From a virus: a stretch of DNA of 36,952 nucleotides. The DNA is taken from the IMG/VR virus record IMGVR_UViG_3300027782_000179, positions 1-36,952 of that record; one strand, written 5' to 3'. Below, in pieces: positions 27,594 through 35,178 of this stretch (position 1 is its first letter; each line of letters begins with the position of its first letter). A program made the translations under genes and the position numbers. A model generated the notes under the pieces. That model worked only from the letters and a program-made list of their open reading frames with translations. It had not been told where the DNA came from and searched no databases.

Positions 27594-28785
27594 AAAAAAT
27601 AAAAATACATGGTGTGTAAACGCAGTTCACGGCATGAGCGGAAACAATGACGGTAGCACTAAAATGTGCTGTATGTTTCAGAATAACTACGGCGGTAAGA
27701 ATAGATTAGGTGAAATTAGTATTCTTGAAAATTTTAATAATCCTAAAGCTCTATCTATTAGAGAAAACTTAAACAATGGAATTAGAGACATTGGTTGTAG
27801 ATTATGTTGGGAAGAAGAGGATGGCGGCCGAAAAAGTAAACGTGTCAGAGATAACGACAGATATAATCATGAAATATCCAAAGGCCTAAGGCAACCTTAC
27901 CAAGGATTGGCAAAATTAGAATTAAACTTGGGGAACACATGTAATATCAAATGTAGAACTTGTCATTCTACTATTAGTTCAATGTGGATGAAAGAAGACT
28001 ACGATCTAAATCATAAAACTATCACGTTTAAAGACTATAGTGCTAATATGAAACAGTATCATCAAACATATGATGAAGATAGTCCGTTCTGGGAAGATTT
28101 GAAACAAAATTTATCCACTATTAAACAATTTGATTTTTATGGTGGTGAACCATTCTTAAGTAAAAAGATGTGGGAAATACTTCGTATATGTGTTGATAAA
28201 GGGTATGCAAATGATATCGAATTACACTATAACACCAATGGTACAACTTGGCCAGTGGATGTAGAACTTTTTAAAAATTTTAAATCTGTAAATTTAAGTT
28301 TTAGTATTGATGGTATAGGTGATCGATTTGAATACATGCGACATCCAGCGGTGTGGGACGAAGTTAAAGCAAATATGAGAAGTGCCGTTCTGTTTAATCA
28401 TGAGCACAAAAATTTATCACTAAGCTGGTGCATAACACTTAGTAATCTAAATATATTTTATCTCCCAGAAGTTCTCGACGAGTACTACAGCAACTGGAAT
28501 GAATTTGGATTTTATTTAAATTTAGTCCATGGGCCTAAACATTATAATGTTAGTATTATGCCTGATGAGGTCAAAGCAAAAGTATTAGAAAAATTAGATA
28601 CAATTTCAAAATCATATACCGATGCATGGTTCCACTTAGAAGGAATTATTGGATTTATCAAGAACGGAAATTTTAACAAACATGAATGGGATCTTTTTGT
28701 TAGCGTGGTTAAAAAACACGACGACTATAGAAAGCAAGACTTCTATAAAATTTTCCAAGAATATGCAATTATAGTTGGAAAATAA
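27583..28785 (+). CDS. Radical SAM protein, shorter twitch-type, 400 aa (third of four)
   Basis: The catalytic CNIKCRTC lies at 120-127, inside LELNLGNTCNIKCRTCHS. DFYGGEPFLSKK near 185 is the GGEP motif. A compact N-terminal cysteine set is present: C11, C29/C30 (TKMCCMF), C72 and C75 (CRLCWEEED). The CRLCW-acidic signature matches the CNFCW/CYYCW segments of the two preceding enzymes, supporting an auxiliary cluster domain. LSFSIDGIGDRFEYMRHP is the family's typical strand after the barrel middle. It is more divergent than genes one and two, so it probably acts on a different bond or substrate. It overlaps the previous gene by 11 bases. Confidence 0.87.
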   Translation: MINEKNKNTWCVNAVHGMSGNNDGSTKMCCMFQNNYGGKNRLGEISILENFNNPKALSIRENLNNGIRDIGCRLCWEEEDGGRKSKRVRDNDRYNHEISKGLRQPYQGLAKLELNLGNTCNIKCRTCHSTISSMWMKEDYDLNHKTITFKDYSANMKQYHQTYDEDSPFWEDLKQNLSTIKQFDFYGGEPFLSKKMWEILRICVDKGYANDIELHYNTNGTTWPVDVELFKNFKSVNLSFSIDGIGDRFEYMRHPAVWDEVKANMRSAVLFNHEHKNLSLSWCITLSNLNIFYLPEVLDEYYSNWNEFGFYLNLVHGPKHYNVSIMPDEVKAKVLEKLDTISKSYTDAWFHLEGIIGFIKNGNFNKHEWDLFVSVVKKHDDYRKQDFYKIFQEYAIIVGK

Positions 28786-28786
28786 A

Positions 28787-30025
28787 TTGTCTAATTTTTG
28801 GAATACACACGAATTAAAACAAATGCACATTGAATTGACTAATGCATGTAATGCCGCATGTCCGATGTGTGTTAGAACATACAACAACAGTCCGCTAACT
28901 AGACCAGATTTAGAAATAGGACAAATTTCATTAGAACAATTTAAAAAATACTTTCCTCCCGAAATTATTAAAAAATGTAATCTAATTTTATTCTGTGGAG
29001 TACACGGAGATCCGTGTACTGCTAAAGACATGTTAGAAATTTGTAAGTACATTAACGAGGTATCTAGAAATACCGCAGTCAGAGTAAACACTAATGGCGG
29101 CATGCGTAACCCAGAATGGTGGGCAGAACTTGGAAAATTATTTTCTAAATATCCACGCAGTATGCATAACTATTGGTCAGTAACTTTTAGTATTGATGGA
29201 TTAGAAAACACCAATCATCTATATAGAAGAAAAGTTAAATGGAATGCAGTTATCGCAAATGCTCAAGCATTTATTGACGCAGGCGGCACTGCTATATGGG
29301 ATTACCTAATCTTCAAACATAACGAACATCAAATACTTGAAGCACAAGAACTTTCAAAAAAGATGAAGTTCAATGAATTTGTTCCTAAAAAGTCACTTGG
29401 TGTTGATAACGGTACACATTTACAATCCATGGCTGTGTTAAATAAAGATGGAGAACTAGAGTACATCATCGAAGCTCCTACTAATCCTAAGAACAGAAAC
29501 TTAGAAAATCCTGTAGGTGTAGAACCAATGAATATCGAGACTTTTAAATTTGAAGACTACAAACGGTTAAAAGAAAATAAAGATATAGGTGACTACTTTC
29601 AAGAACAGGTTAACACTGTCTACGAAGATCGTATTCTAAAAGAAGATAATTCTAAATATAATAGTTGTAGCATTTCTTGTAAATCTAAAGGGTGGGATAA
29701 CGGAAAAGAAATCTTTGTAGACAACTTTGGTCGTGTTATGCCGTGCTGCTATATTGGTACACATTTAAATGGAGTGTATACTGATACAAGAACGCTCCAA
29801 CTACATAAGCACATGAATGATTACGGATGGGATCATTTTAGTTTAGAAAAACATACACTTGAAGAAATTTTAGATGGTGGACACTTAGATCGTGTGTTTG
29901 CAGATAGCTGGGCCATCGACCGTGTCGAAGATGGCCGCTTGTCATACTGTGCAGATACTTGTGGAAAAGTCAGCAGTATAGATAAAATTTTTACCCACGA
30001 AATTAATAACAAAAGTAAAAAATGA
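28787..30025 (+). CDS. Radical SAM protein with SPASM-like C-terminus, 412 aa (fourth of four)
   Basis: There is no ATG before the essential N-terminus, so the start must be TTG. TTG 28787 has TTGGAAAAT just upstream; TTG 28775 (4 residues longer) is the alternative. CNAACPMC at residues 21-28 is the catalytic CxxxCxxC loop. FSIDGLENTNHLYRRKVKW is a radical SAM barrel strand. The C-terminal third holds clustered cysteines: CSISCKS, MPCCYIG after VDNFGRV, and CADTCG. The GxVxxC arrangement is typical of SPASM domains, which bind auxiliary clusters in peptide-modifying enzymes. Unlike the three upstream genes it has no N-terminal twitch set. It ends in ATGA overlap with the next gene. Confidence 0.85.
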   Translation: MSNFWNTHELKQMHIELTNACNAACPMCVRTYNNSPLTRPDLEIGQISLEQFKKYFPPEIIKKCNLILFCGVHGDPCTAKDMLEICKYINEVSRNTAVRVNTNGGMRNPEWWAELGKLFSKYPRSMHNYWSVTFSIDGLENTNHLYRRKVKWNAVIANAQAFIDAGGTAIWDYLIFKHNEHQILEAQELSKKMKFNEFVPKKSLGVDNGTHLQSMAVLNKDGELEYIIEAPTNPKNRNLENPVGVEPMNIETFKFEDYKRLKENKDIGDYFQEQVNTVYEDRILKEDNSKYNSCSISCKSKGWDNGKEIFVDNFGRVMPCCYIGTHLNGVYTDTRTLQLHKHMNDYGWDHFSLEKHTLEEILDGGHLDRVFADSWAIDRVEDGRLSYCADTCGKVSSIDKIFTHEINNKSKK

Positions 30026-31215
30026 GTATTTTAAATAAAACAGCAGTTCCGATCATCCGACATGCTGCACTTGAACAACCGCCAACGGTTGATTGGACTG
30101 TCTTCTTATCTCACCATCCCCGTTATAGTTGGATAAGAAATTATGACGATAAAAATTATTGGTTTATAGAATTTGCAAATTCTTATTCTTTTAAATTTTG
30201 CCTTGATAGTTTACTACCATTGGACATTATAGAAAAAATAAAAAATAAAGAAGTAACACTTATCCTTTGTAACTCTCAACACGGTTACCACCGTATTATT
30301 GAAGACATATATAACTGCGTTGTTATCAAATATAATATTCCTCCTGAGCAAATACTGTTATTATCAAACAGCCCAGACATCCTTGCAGAAATATTATTTG
30401 TAAGTAAAGAAAAAAATTGTGATCAAATTAAAGCAGAATTTATGATCGAGTTTGAAGCAGAGGCTAGAGAAGTAATAAATTCATTTACTACTGCTAAGAA
30501 TACTTTAGAATACAAAGAATATCCTAAAAAGTTTTTAAGTTTTAACGGATTACCGAGGCCACATAGAACTGCAATACAATTTCTTTTAAAGACCAATAAT
30601 TTATTACGTAGTGGCTATGTTAGTTACAATGTAAGATTACAGGATAATCCTACGCAAGATCCAGAGCACTGGTATAATCAGTTAATTGATAGAGAAGAAC
30701 TACGTATATTCTTTAGTGCCTATAAAGATGATATATGTAAATTAACTCCTATATATCTTGATACAACTCCGGAGACTCACCATATGGTGCATCCTGCTAA
30801 AGTGAACAAAGTTCACTTGTCGATGTACGAAAATAGTTACTTCAGTTTAGTTACAGAAACTGCGGCATACAACGGTTTCAGTGATGAAGGCTTTACAGGA
30901 GCTGGTAGGATATTAAGTGAGAAAACATTTAAAGCTATTGTAAATCAACACCCGTTTATTCTAGTTGCAATGCCTAGATCATTAGAAGAGCTGCATGACT
31001 TGGGTTACAAAACATTCAGTCCATGGATTGATGAATCTTACGATCAAGAAGAAGATGATGTCAAACGAACTCTTATGATTATGGAAGAAGTAAAAAAGTT
31101 GTGTACCTTACAATCTGAAGAGTTAAAAGAGTTTCTGCAGTTTGCTAAAGAGATAGTTGTCTACAACTATAACGTACTTGCCAGTAAGAACAAGTGGACC
31201 TATCCACTAAATTAA
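30022..31215 (+). CDS. Putative glycosyltransferase-like protein, last gene of the operon, 397 aa
   Basis: The C-terminal half reads like a GT-B or fucosyltransferase-type donor domain: ENSYFSLVTETAAYNG near 270, ILSEKTFKAIVNQHPFILVA near 298, then LGYKTFSPWIDESYDQEEDD. The SEKTFKxxxxxxPF plus DESYD pattern recurs in phage and giant-virus proteins that I recall as glycosyltransferase-like. The N-terminal half (VTLILCNSQHGYHRIIEDIY) could be the acceptor domain and has a Rossmann-like feel. No DxD or membrane segment is obvious. The stop codon sits in TTAA, whose other strand supplies the stop of the convergent gene, so the two operons touch. Confidence 0.6.
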   Translation: MSILNKTAVPIIRHAALEQPPTVDWTVFLSHHPRYSWIRNYDDKNYWFIEFANSYSFKFCLDSLLPLDIIEKIKNKEVTLILCNSQHGYHRIIEDIYNCVVIKYNIPPEQILLLSNSPDILAEILFVSKEKNCDQIKAEFMIEFEAEAREVINSFTTAKNTLEYKEYPKKFLSFNGLPRPHRTAIQFLLKTNNLLRSGYVSYNVRLQDNPTQDPEHWYNQLIDREELRIFFSAYKDDICKLTPIYLDTTPETHHMVHPAKVNKVHLSMYENSYFSLVTETAAYNGFSDEGFTGAGRILSEKTFKAIVNQHPFILVAMPRSLEELHDLGYKTFSPWIDESYDQEEDDVKRTLMIMEEVKKLCTLQSEELKEFLQFAKEIVVYNYNVLASKNKWTYPLN

Positions 31216-31562
31216 CCGTACTTCTTAGTTTCTCTTACAGGGTCGTTTAATAATTCAGCCATTCTATTTTTTAGAATATATCTTTCATTTAAAATGTTAC
31301 GCACATGAATTGCTCGACGACCCACTTCTTCTAAACTATACTTGTGCTCCACTGTATAACGTTTGAAATCATCTTCAAGCTCCCAGACTCTGGCATGTAC
31401 ATTATAGAGTCTATCTAGATCTTCTTGGATTAGATTTAAATCTAAATCTTTCAGTTGGTCAGTGTAGAAATCTAGTTCTTCTTCGTTATCACCTAGCTTG
31501 GTAAATTTAAGTTTGGCAATACAATAACGATCCACCAACTCAATTACTGGAAACTTATACAT
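31212..31562 (-). CDS. DUF6165-like small helical protein, 116 aa
   Basis: The start MYKFPVIELVDRYCIAKLKF resembles the DUF6165 opening (xxIGELxDKIxILExK). LYNVHARVWELEDDFKRY resembles its Lxx(V/I)NxxLWxIEDxIR segment, and the C-terminus (NERYILKNRMAELLNDPVRE) fits the NDxRAxxKxxIN tail. DUF6165 genes are often found in bacterial surface polysaccharide clusters; their role is unknown. The gene overlaps the methyltransferase stop by 8 bases and runs tail to tail into the plus operon, sharing stop-codon bases. The match is by memory of the family pattern. Confidence 0.62.
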   Translation of the reverse strand: MYKFPVIELVDRYCIAKLKFTKLGDNEEELDFYTDQLKDLDLNLIQEDLDRLYNVHARVWELEDDFKRYTVEHKYSLEEVGRRAIHVRNILNERYILKNRMAELLNDPVRETKKYG

Positions 31563-32760
31563 TTTTAATTTCTACCTTTGGAAAATACTTTAAGAAACGA
31601 TCTTGTGGTTCGTTACGAACTTTTTTGATGCGTTGTTGTATTTCAGTAAAAAAGTTCCATGCTAGTGGTATGAACAAAATTTTATCTTCTTTACTAAATT
31701 CTTTTAAAGATTCTATAGATTTAATAGGACTATTTGTACCCGGAGCATACATGTTCTGCTTTAGAGGACTGTCATCAATAATTAAGTCTAACGGTTGATT
31801 AATGTAGTTAAGCAAGGTATTACCTTTGGCAGCAGCACCGTACCCGATAACTTTGTAACCTTGATCAATATAAGATTTTATAACTGATTTTAATTCAGTT
31901 GTATTTTCTTTTACAGTTATTTGCCAATTTACGTAGGTCTGCATATCTGTAAGTTTTGACTCCATGCTGATTAGATTTTTAATATTGTATGCTTTGCCTT
32001 TTATACCTATAACAAATATGTAACTGTTTCCGTGTATTGGTGTTTTAATCACATCAATTAATTCTAACCCTGCTCTGTTAACTATCTTGTTCATACTATT
32101 AACATTAAAGAAGTTTACATGTTCGTGATAGATGGTATCAAACTCATTGTTCAACACCATGTCTGCTTGGCTAGTTTGAATAAACACTAGGGTATGTTCA
32201 CTCATTAACTTTTTAACTGTTTCTAAAAACTCTAAAGGGTTTGGATTATGTGCGAATACATTCTGTGCCGTGATAGCATCGAAGTTGTGATGAACTTTTT
32301 CTACTATACCGGGACCAAAGAAATCACAAATAACATTATGATTCTTTGAACTAGTAGGATAGATATTTTCTGCAGGGTCAATGCCATGGGTATTAAATCC
32401 TCGACTCTTAAAATGATTTAATTGAGTTCCGTCATTGCATCCGATGTCTAGCACATTACAGGTTTTACGTTCTAATGTTTCAGAAACATAGCCAGCAAAC
32501 CAATCGCTGTATTGGTCAAGAGTTTTACTTGTACCTGCCACATACAGATAATTTGAATAAATGATTGCAGGATCAACAGTGTGTGTTAATTGCAGGTGAT
32601 AGCAATCTGTACACAAATTTACTGCTAGCGGATAGATGTTCTGTATTGAAGGTTCATTCTTCAAATTATTAGCTAAAGGATGATGGCCTAGATCTAACGA
32701 TGCTGCTAGGTTATTGCTGCCGCATGCAAGACAAGACTTATTTTCTATCGCGTTATTCAT
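31555..32760 (-). CDS. NovU/TylC3-type sugar C-methyltransferase, 401 aa
   Basis: ATG 32760 is chosen over TTG 32826 because family members begin just before the zinc motif; no good Shine-Dalgarno is seen. C10/C13 (CLACG) and C50/C53 (CTDC) form the N-terminal zinc-binding site. NYLYVAGTSKTLDQYSDWF and VLDIGCNDGTQL (residues 103-114, SAM-binding motif I) follow, then ITAQNVFAHNPNP. YGAAAKGNTLLNY near 324 marks the C-terminal domain. This order and length (~400 aa) match the three-domain C-methyltransferases that act on nucleotide-linked ketosugars, such as NovU and TylC3. It would add a methyl group to a dNDP-sugar in the cytoplasm. It overlaps the epimerase gene by 8 bases, so the two probably act in one pathway. 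Confidence 0.88.
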   Translation of the reverse strand: MNNAIENKSCLACGSNNLAASLDLGHHPLANNLKNEPSIQNIYPLAVNLCTDCYHLQLTHTVDPAIIYSNYLYVAGTSKTLDQYSDWFAGYVSETLERKTCNVLDIGCNDGTQLNHFKSRGFNTHGIDPAENIYPTSSKNHNVICDFFGPGIVEKVHHNFDAITAQNVFAHNPNPLEFLETVKKLMSEHTLVFIQTSQADMVLNNEFDTIYHEHVNFFNVNSMNKIVNRAGLELIDVIKTPIHGNSYIFVIGIKGKAYNIKNLISMESKLTDMQTYVNWQITVKENTTELKSVIKSYIDQGYKVIGYGAAAKGNTLLNYINQPLDLIIDDSPLKQNMYAPGTNSPIKSIESLKEFSKEDKILFIPLAWNFFTEIQQRIKKVRNEPQDRFLKYFPKVEIKNV

Positions 32761-33658
32761 ATTTGATAAAATGGTTGCGATTTGTAAAATTTGTTTTTTC
32801 AAACTTATTAACCATCTCTTTGACAATTGATTCTACTGATTCATTAAATTTAAAATTGTATGTTCTTTCAAATTTTCTAGTATCCATTACAAAATCATAT
32901 GCTCCAGACACATTAATAGTTTCTTGTATAGTTGCATTCAATAGTTTGCCAACGCATCCACTAATGTTTTCTACCGTGTCAGCGAAGCTGGCTAGATTAT
33001 AAATTCCAGATACTGGAGTTTCTACTATAGCAACAACAGCACGAGATATATCATTTATACCCAAAATTGGACGGGTGATTGTTTTATTGTTAATTGAGAT
33101 TGTGTTATCATACAATGATTTTTTAGTCATCGAATTTATCATTAGCTCTTCTCTAAGATTTGGACTCCATCCATTGACTGTTCCAAATCTTAACCCTATT
33201 ATCTTGTAGCCGTCTTTAATAAATCGTTCAGCTTGCACATCAAGGGAATATTTTGTTAGGTCGTAATTATTGATTGGTTTAAACTGTAGTGTAACATCTT
33301 CGATGGAGGTAATATTTCCAGAACCATATACGCTACCACTACTGGCATAAATTAATGTTTGTGATTTATCTAACTTGCTAACTAAATTAATAAAATTATT
33401 AACATTATTGATCCAACTAGCTAACACTGGACCGTCACACATTTTAACTGATGAATGACCTGCTAGTAAAACAACTGCATCATATTTGGATAAGTCTTGT
33501 TTAGTTAGCTGTCGGTAGTCACGGACTTCAATATGTGCATCCGGGGTGTTAAACCAACAAATGTCAACGCTGTGTATATTATAGGTATTATGTAAATCGT
33601 ATATTAGTTTTGAACCAATATACCCATTTCCGCCAATTATTAATACAGATTTTGTCAT
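32753..33658 (-). CDS. NAD(P)-dependent sugar epimerase/dehydratase (SDR), 301 aa
   Basis: ATG 33658 starts MTKSVLIIGGNGYIG, the Rossmann strand and GxxGxxG NAD(P)-binding loop. The TTG at 33676 would add six residues and is not needed. VVLLAGHSSVKMC, ASSGSVYGSGN and YDLTKYSLD (YxxxK catalytic pair) follow in the order of extended SDR enzymes. The C-terminal half (RPILGINDISRAVVAIVE, GIYNLAS) fits substrate-binding parts of sugar epimerases and reductases. It probably makes or reduces the nucleotide sugar used by the downstream C-methyltransferase. A duplicated, broken gene start lies just upstream (33677-33697). Confidence 0.87.
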   Translation of the reverse strand: MTKSVLIIGGNGYIGSKLIYDLHNTYNIHSVDICWFNTPDAHIEVRDYRQLTKQDLSKYDAVVLLAGHSSVKMCDGPVLASWINNVNNFINLVSKLDKSQTLIYASSGSVYGSGNITSIEDVTLQFKPINNYDLTKYSLDVQAERFIKDGYKIIGLRFGTVNGWSPNLREELMINSMTKKSLYDNTISINNKTITRPILGINDISRAVVAIVETPVSGIYNLASFADTVENISGCVGKLLNATIQETINVSGAYDFVMDTRKFERTYNFKFNESVESIVKEMVNKFEKTNFTNRNHFIKYE

Positions 33659-33676
33659 TAGTAGATCCGCAGCCAA

Positions 33677-33697
33677 CTAACAATGCTTTTTTGTCAT
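33677..33697 (-). pseudogene. Vestigial gene start upstream of the epimerase
   Basis: ATG ACA AAA AAG opens a 6-codon frame ending in TAG. With one extra A in the A6 tract it would read MTKKALLVGCGS, a Rossmann-type N-terminus like that of the epimerase (MTKSVLIIGGNG). The sense runs out before the epimerase ATG at 33658. It may be the leftover head of a deleted nucleotide-binding gene. Confidence 0.35.
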
Positions 33698-33702
33698 GGC
33701 AG

Positions 33703-34008
33703 TTAAAATAGTTTATTAGTTTCACTGGCAATATCGATTTTTAGCCGGGTTACATCGACTTTGAAATCAATCTTTTTGATTTCGTCTTTGTATTCATTGA
33801 GTGTGTTGAGCAGTACCTCGGCAATGCCGTCCGGAGTCTGTTTGATCAATTCATTCTTCACATCGATCTCCCACACTCTGCCATCCGTGAAATCCAGTCT
33901 CACTGAATCCAGATAGGCCACAGGCATGGTGTTCATGTAGAGGTCTTCAAAAACCTCCGGCCATTCTTTTACAAGGTGGCGCGGAGGTTTGAATAGCGGA
34001 TTAGGCAT
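33703..34008 (-). CDS. Conserved marine-phage protein of unknown function, 101 aa
   Basis: ATG 34008 is chosen because it overlaps the preceding stop (GATGCCTAA) and gives a natural N-terminus, MPNPLFKPPRHLVKEW. A start at 34101 would add a lysine-rich 31-residue tail that merely shadows the upstream gene. The core has FEDLYMNTMPVAYLDSVRLD, a DGRVWEIDV strand and a helical C-terminus (LLNTLNEYKDEIKKIDFKVD). No catalytic motif or membrane segment is present. It is the last gene of the minus-strand block and is probably co-translated with its upstream neighbour. Proteins like it occur in marine T4-like phages as I recall; the role is unknown. Confidence 0.72.
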   Translation of the reverse strand: MPNPLFKPPRHLVKEWPEVFEDLYMNTMPVAYLDSVRLDFTDGRVWEIDVKNELIKQTPDGIAEVLLNTLNEYKDEIKKIDFKVDVTRLKIDIASETNKLF

Positions 34009-34651
34009 CGGCAGTTTCTTCTGCCTTTTTAACCTTCTTGACTGTGGGATCAAGATCTTCTGCTTCTTTACGTAATCTTGCTGCTTCTTTGTACATGGCA
34101 TCTGCCTGACTGCGATATGACTTTGCTAGATCCTTGTCACTGAGTGCAGAGTTAGTATTAGCTTGTGCTCTGATAGGTGCAGGAATATCGGAATCAACTG
34201 CGGGTGCTGTGTCATTTACTGAAGCTACATCAGTGACTTCGACTTTTTCTTTAGGAGCTCCTGACACAAAAGTGCATAGATCATCTACAGTACAATTTTT
34301 CTGTTCTGCTATTAGTGTGTTGAGATTGGCCAAAACCACAGTGTCGTTGGTAGTAGGAGTCATCATCACGGTATCTGTAGCTACTTTTACCAGTCTATTA
34401 TCTGCCTGCATGGCCCGCAACATAGGTCTGCCATCCGGAAATGGGCGTATGTGCATGATTTCGCCAAACTCAAATGCATCCTGTGCCTGTTCGGTTTCTA
34501 CCAAAGTCATGATTGAATCATGATATTGATCTGGCAACTGCGCCACAGGTAATACCAGAGCCATATTTGACTCTCCGGGCAGAGTTCTAAACACTACCAA
34601 TACCTTGGCACCTGTGTTTTGAATCCTTCCTATGTGTTTTAAGCTTCTCAT
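34001..34651 (-). CDS. Conserved phage protein with C-terminal coiled coil, 216 aa
   Basis: AAGGAAG lies just before ATG 34651, which directly follows the stop of the previous gene. The N-terminal ~110 residues are a beta-rich domain (VLVVFRTLPGESNMALVLPV, MHIRPFPDGRPMLRAMQADN). Residues ~115-165 are acidic and proline/alanine-rich, probably a linker. The last ~50 (KSYRSQADAMYKEAARLRKE) form a charged heptad-like coiled coil. No enzyme motif is seen. The pattern of globular head plus coil suggests an oligomeric or scaffold role, but nothing identifies it. Confidence 0.76.
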   Translation of the reverse strand: MRSLKHIGRIQNTGAKVLVVFRTLPGESNMALVLPVAQLPDQYHDSIMTLVETEQAQDAFEFGEIMHIRPFPDGRPMLRAMQADNRLVKVATDTVMMTPTTNDTVVLANLNTLIAEQKNCTVDDLCTFVSGAPKEKVEVTDVASVNDTAPAVDSDIPAPIRAQANTNSALSDKDLAKSYRSQADAMYKEAARLRKEAEDLDPTVKKVKKAEETADA

Positions 34652-34885
34652 TTAGGCTTCCTTTTTAGATACAGCTTCAAGGAAGGAATTTAGTTTATTG
34701 AAACTTTTACCAACTGCTTCCAATTCTGCTGCTTTGAACGCTCCTCTGCTTGTTGCAACTTCTATGATATTTTTCACAGCCAACAAATCACTGATATTGA
34801 GATCAGGACCTTGTGCTGCGGGTGCTTCTGCTGCCGGTGCTGCGGCTTCGGCGGGTACTGCTGTTTCTTTGACTTCTTCTGACAT
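34652..34885 (-). CDS. Small alanine-rich conserved phage protein, 77 aa
   Basis: ATG 34885 is preferred over 34909 because AAGGAG sits 8 nt upstream and the ATG overlaps the previous stop (TAATG). The first ~33 residues are a flexible Ala/Glu/Pro linker (AVPAEAAAPAAEAPAAQ). The C-terminal ~45 residues (DLNISDLLAVKNIIEVATSR, then KLNSFLEAVSKKE) fold as a short helical domain, with an RGAFKAAELEAVGKSFNKL motif I recall from many marine T4-like phages. Function unknown; it may bind a partner through the helical end. Confidence 0.78.
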   Translation of the reverse strand: MSEEVKETAVPAEAAAPAAEAPAAQGPDLNISDLLAVKNIIEVATSRGAFKAAELEAVGKSFNKLNSFLEAVSKKEA

Positions 34886-35154
34886 TAGTTTCTCCTTAGG
34901 TGTGGGCATGCAAGCATGAAATAGGTCAATTCTTTTTGATCTTCAAATCCCACAAAGTTTGTGGATCTGAGATTGCCACTCTTGTCCAGAGCAGGTTTTT
35001 TACAGATATAATATCTGCCTTTGAGCTTGACTTTGATCCAATCTTCGATACCTTCAAATATTTCAGAATCTGAAATATTCAATTCAGTAAAATGTGGGGC
35101 CACAGTCTTCAGCTTGCGCTGTTGTAGTACGTCCATTGGATTAAGGTCAAACAT
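34885..35154 (-). CDS. Conserved phage protein of unknown function, 89 aa
   Basis: The C-terminal half, DWIKVKLKGRYYICKKPALD and FVGFEDQKELTYFMLACPHL, matches a family I recall from marine T4-like phages. The start is uncertain. ATG 35154 lies only 3 nt downstream of the predicted late start at 35157. The alternative ATG at 35136 (MDVLQQRKLK) fits homologues I remember starting near NPLDIL. Neither has a Shine-Dalgarno. The stop overlaps the next ATG by one base (TAATG), so the next gene is coupled. There are two cysteines but no metal pattern. Function unknown. Confidence 0.76.
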   Translation of the reverse strand: MFDLNPMDVLQQRKLKTVAPHFTELNISDSEIFEGIEDWIKVKLKGRYYICKKPALDKSGNLRSTNFVGFEDQKELTYFMLACPHLRRN

Positions 35155-35162
35155 AGTGAAAA

Positions 35163-35170
35163 TATTTATA
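35163..35170 (-). promoter_or_regulatory. T4-type late promoter, perfect TATAAATA (minus strand)
   Basis: TATTTATA on plus, so TATAAATA on minus. T4 spacing puts the start at 35157, only 3 nt before ATG 35154, so the late mRNA would be nearly leaderless unless translation begins at 35136. It lies in a 24-base gap between two genes and would drive the four genes down to 33703. Confidence 0.75.
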
Positions 35171-35178
35171 CAGGGGGA

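Noticed and set aside
28636-29103. Minus-strand 155-aa frame opposite radical SAM genes three and four
   Set aside because: It covers the catalytic cysteine loop of a confident plus gene and has no promoter or ribosome site.
33048-33062. TATAAATG string on the minus strand inside the epimerase gene
   Set aside because: Last base differs from consensus and no gene begins downstream within a sensible distance.
34134-34523. Plus-strand 129-aa frame opposite the 216-aa protein
   Set aside because: Shadow of a minus gene that has a good ribosome site and coupled neighbours.
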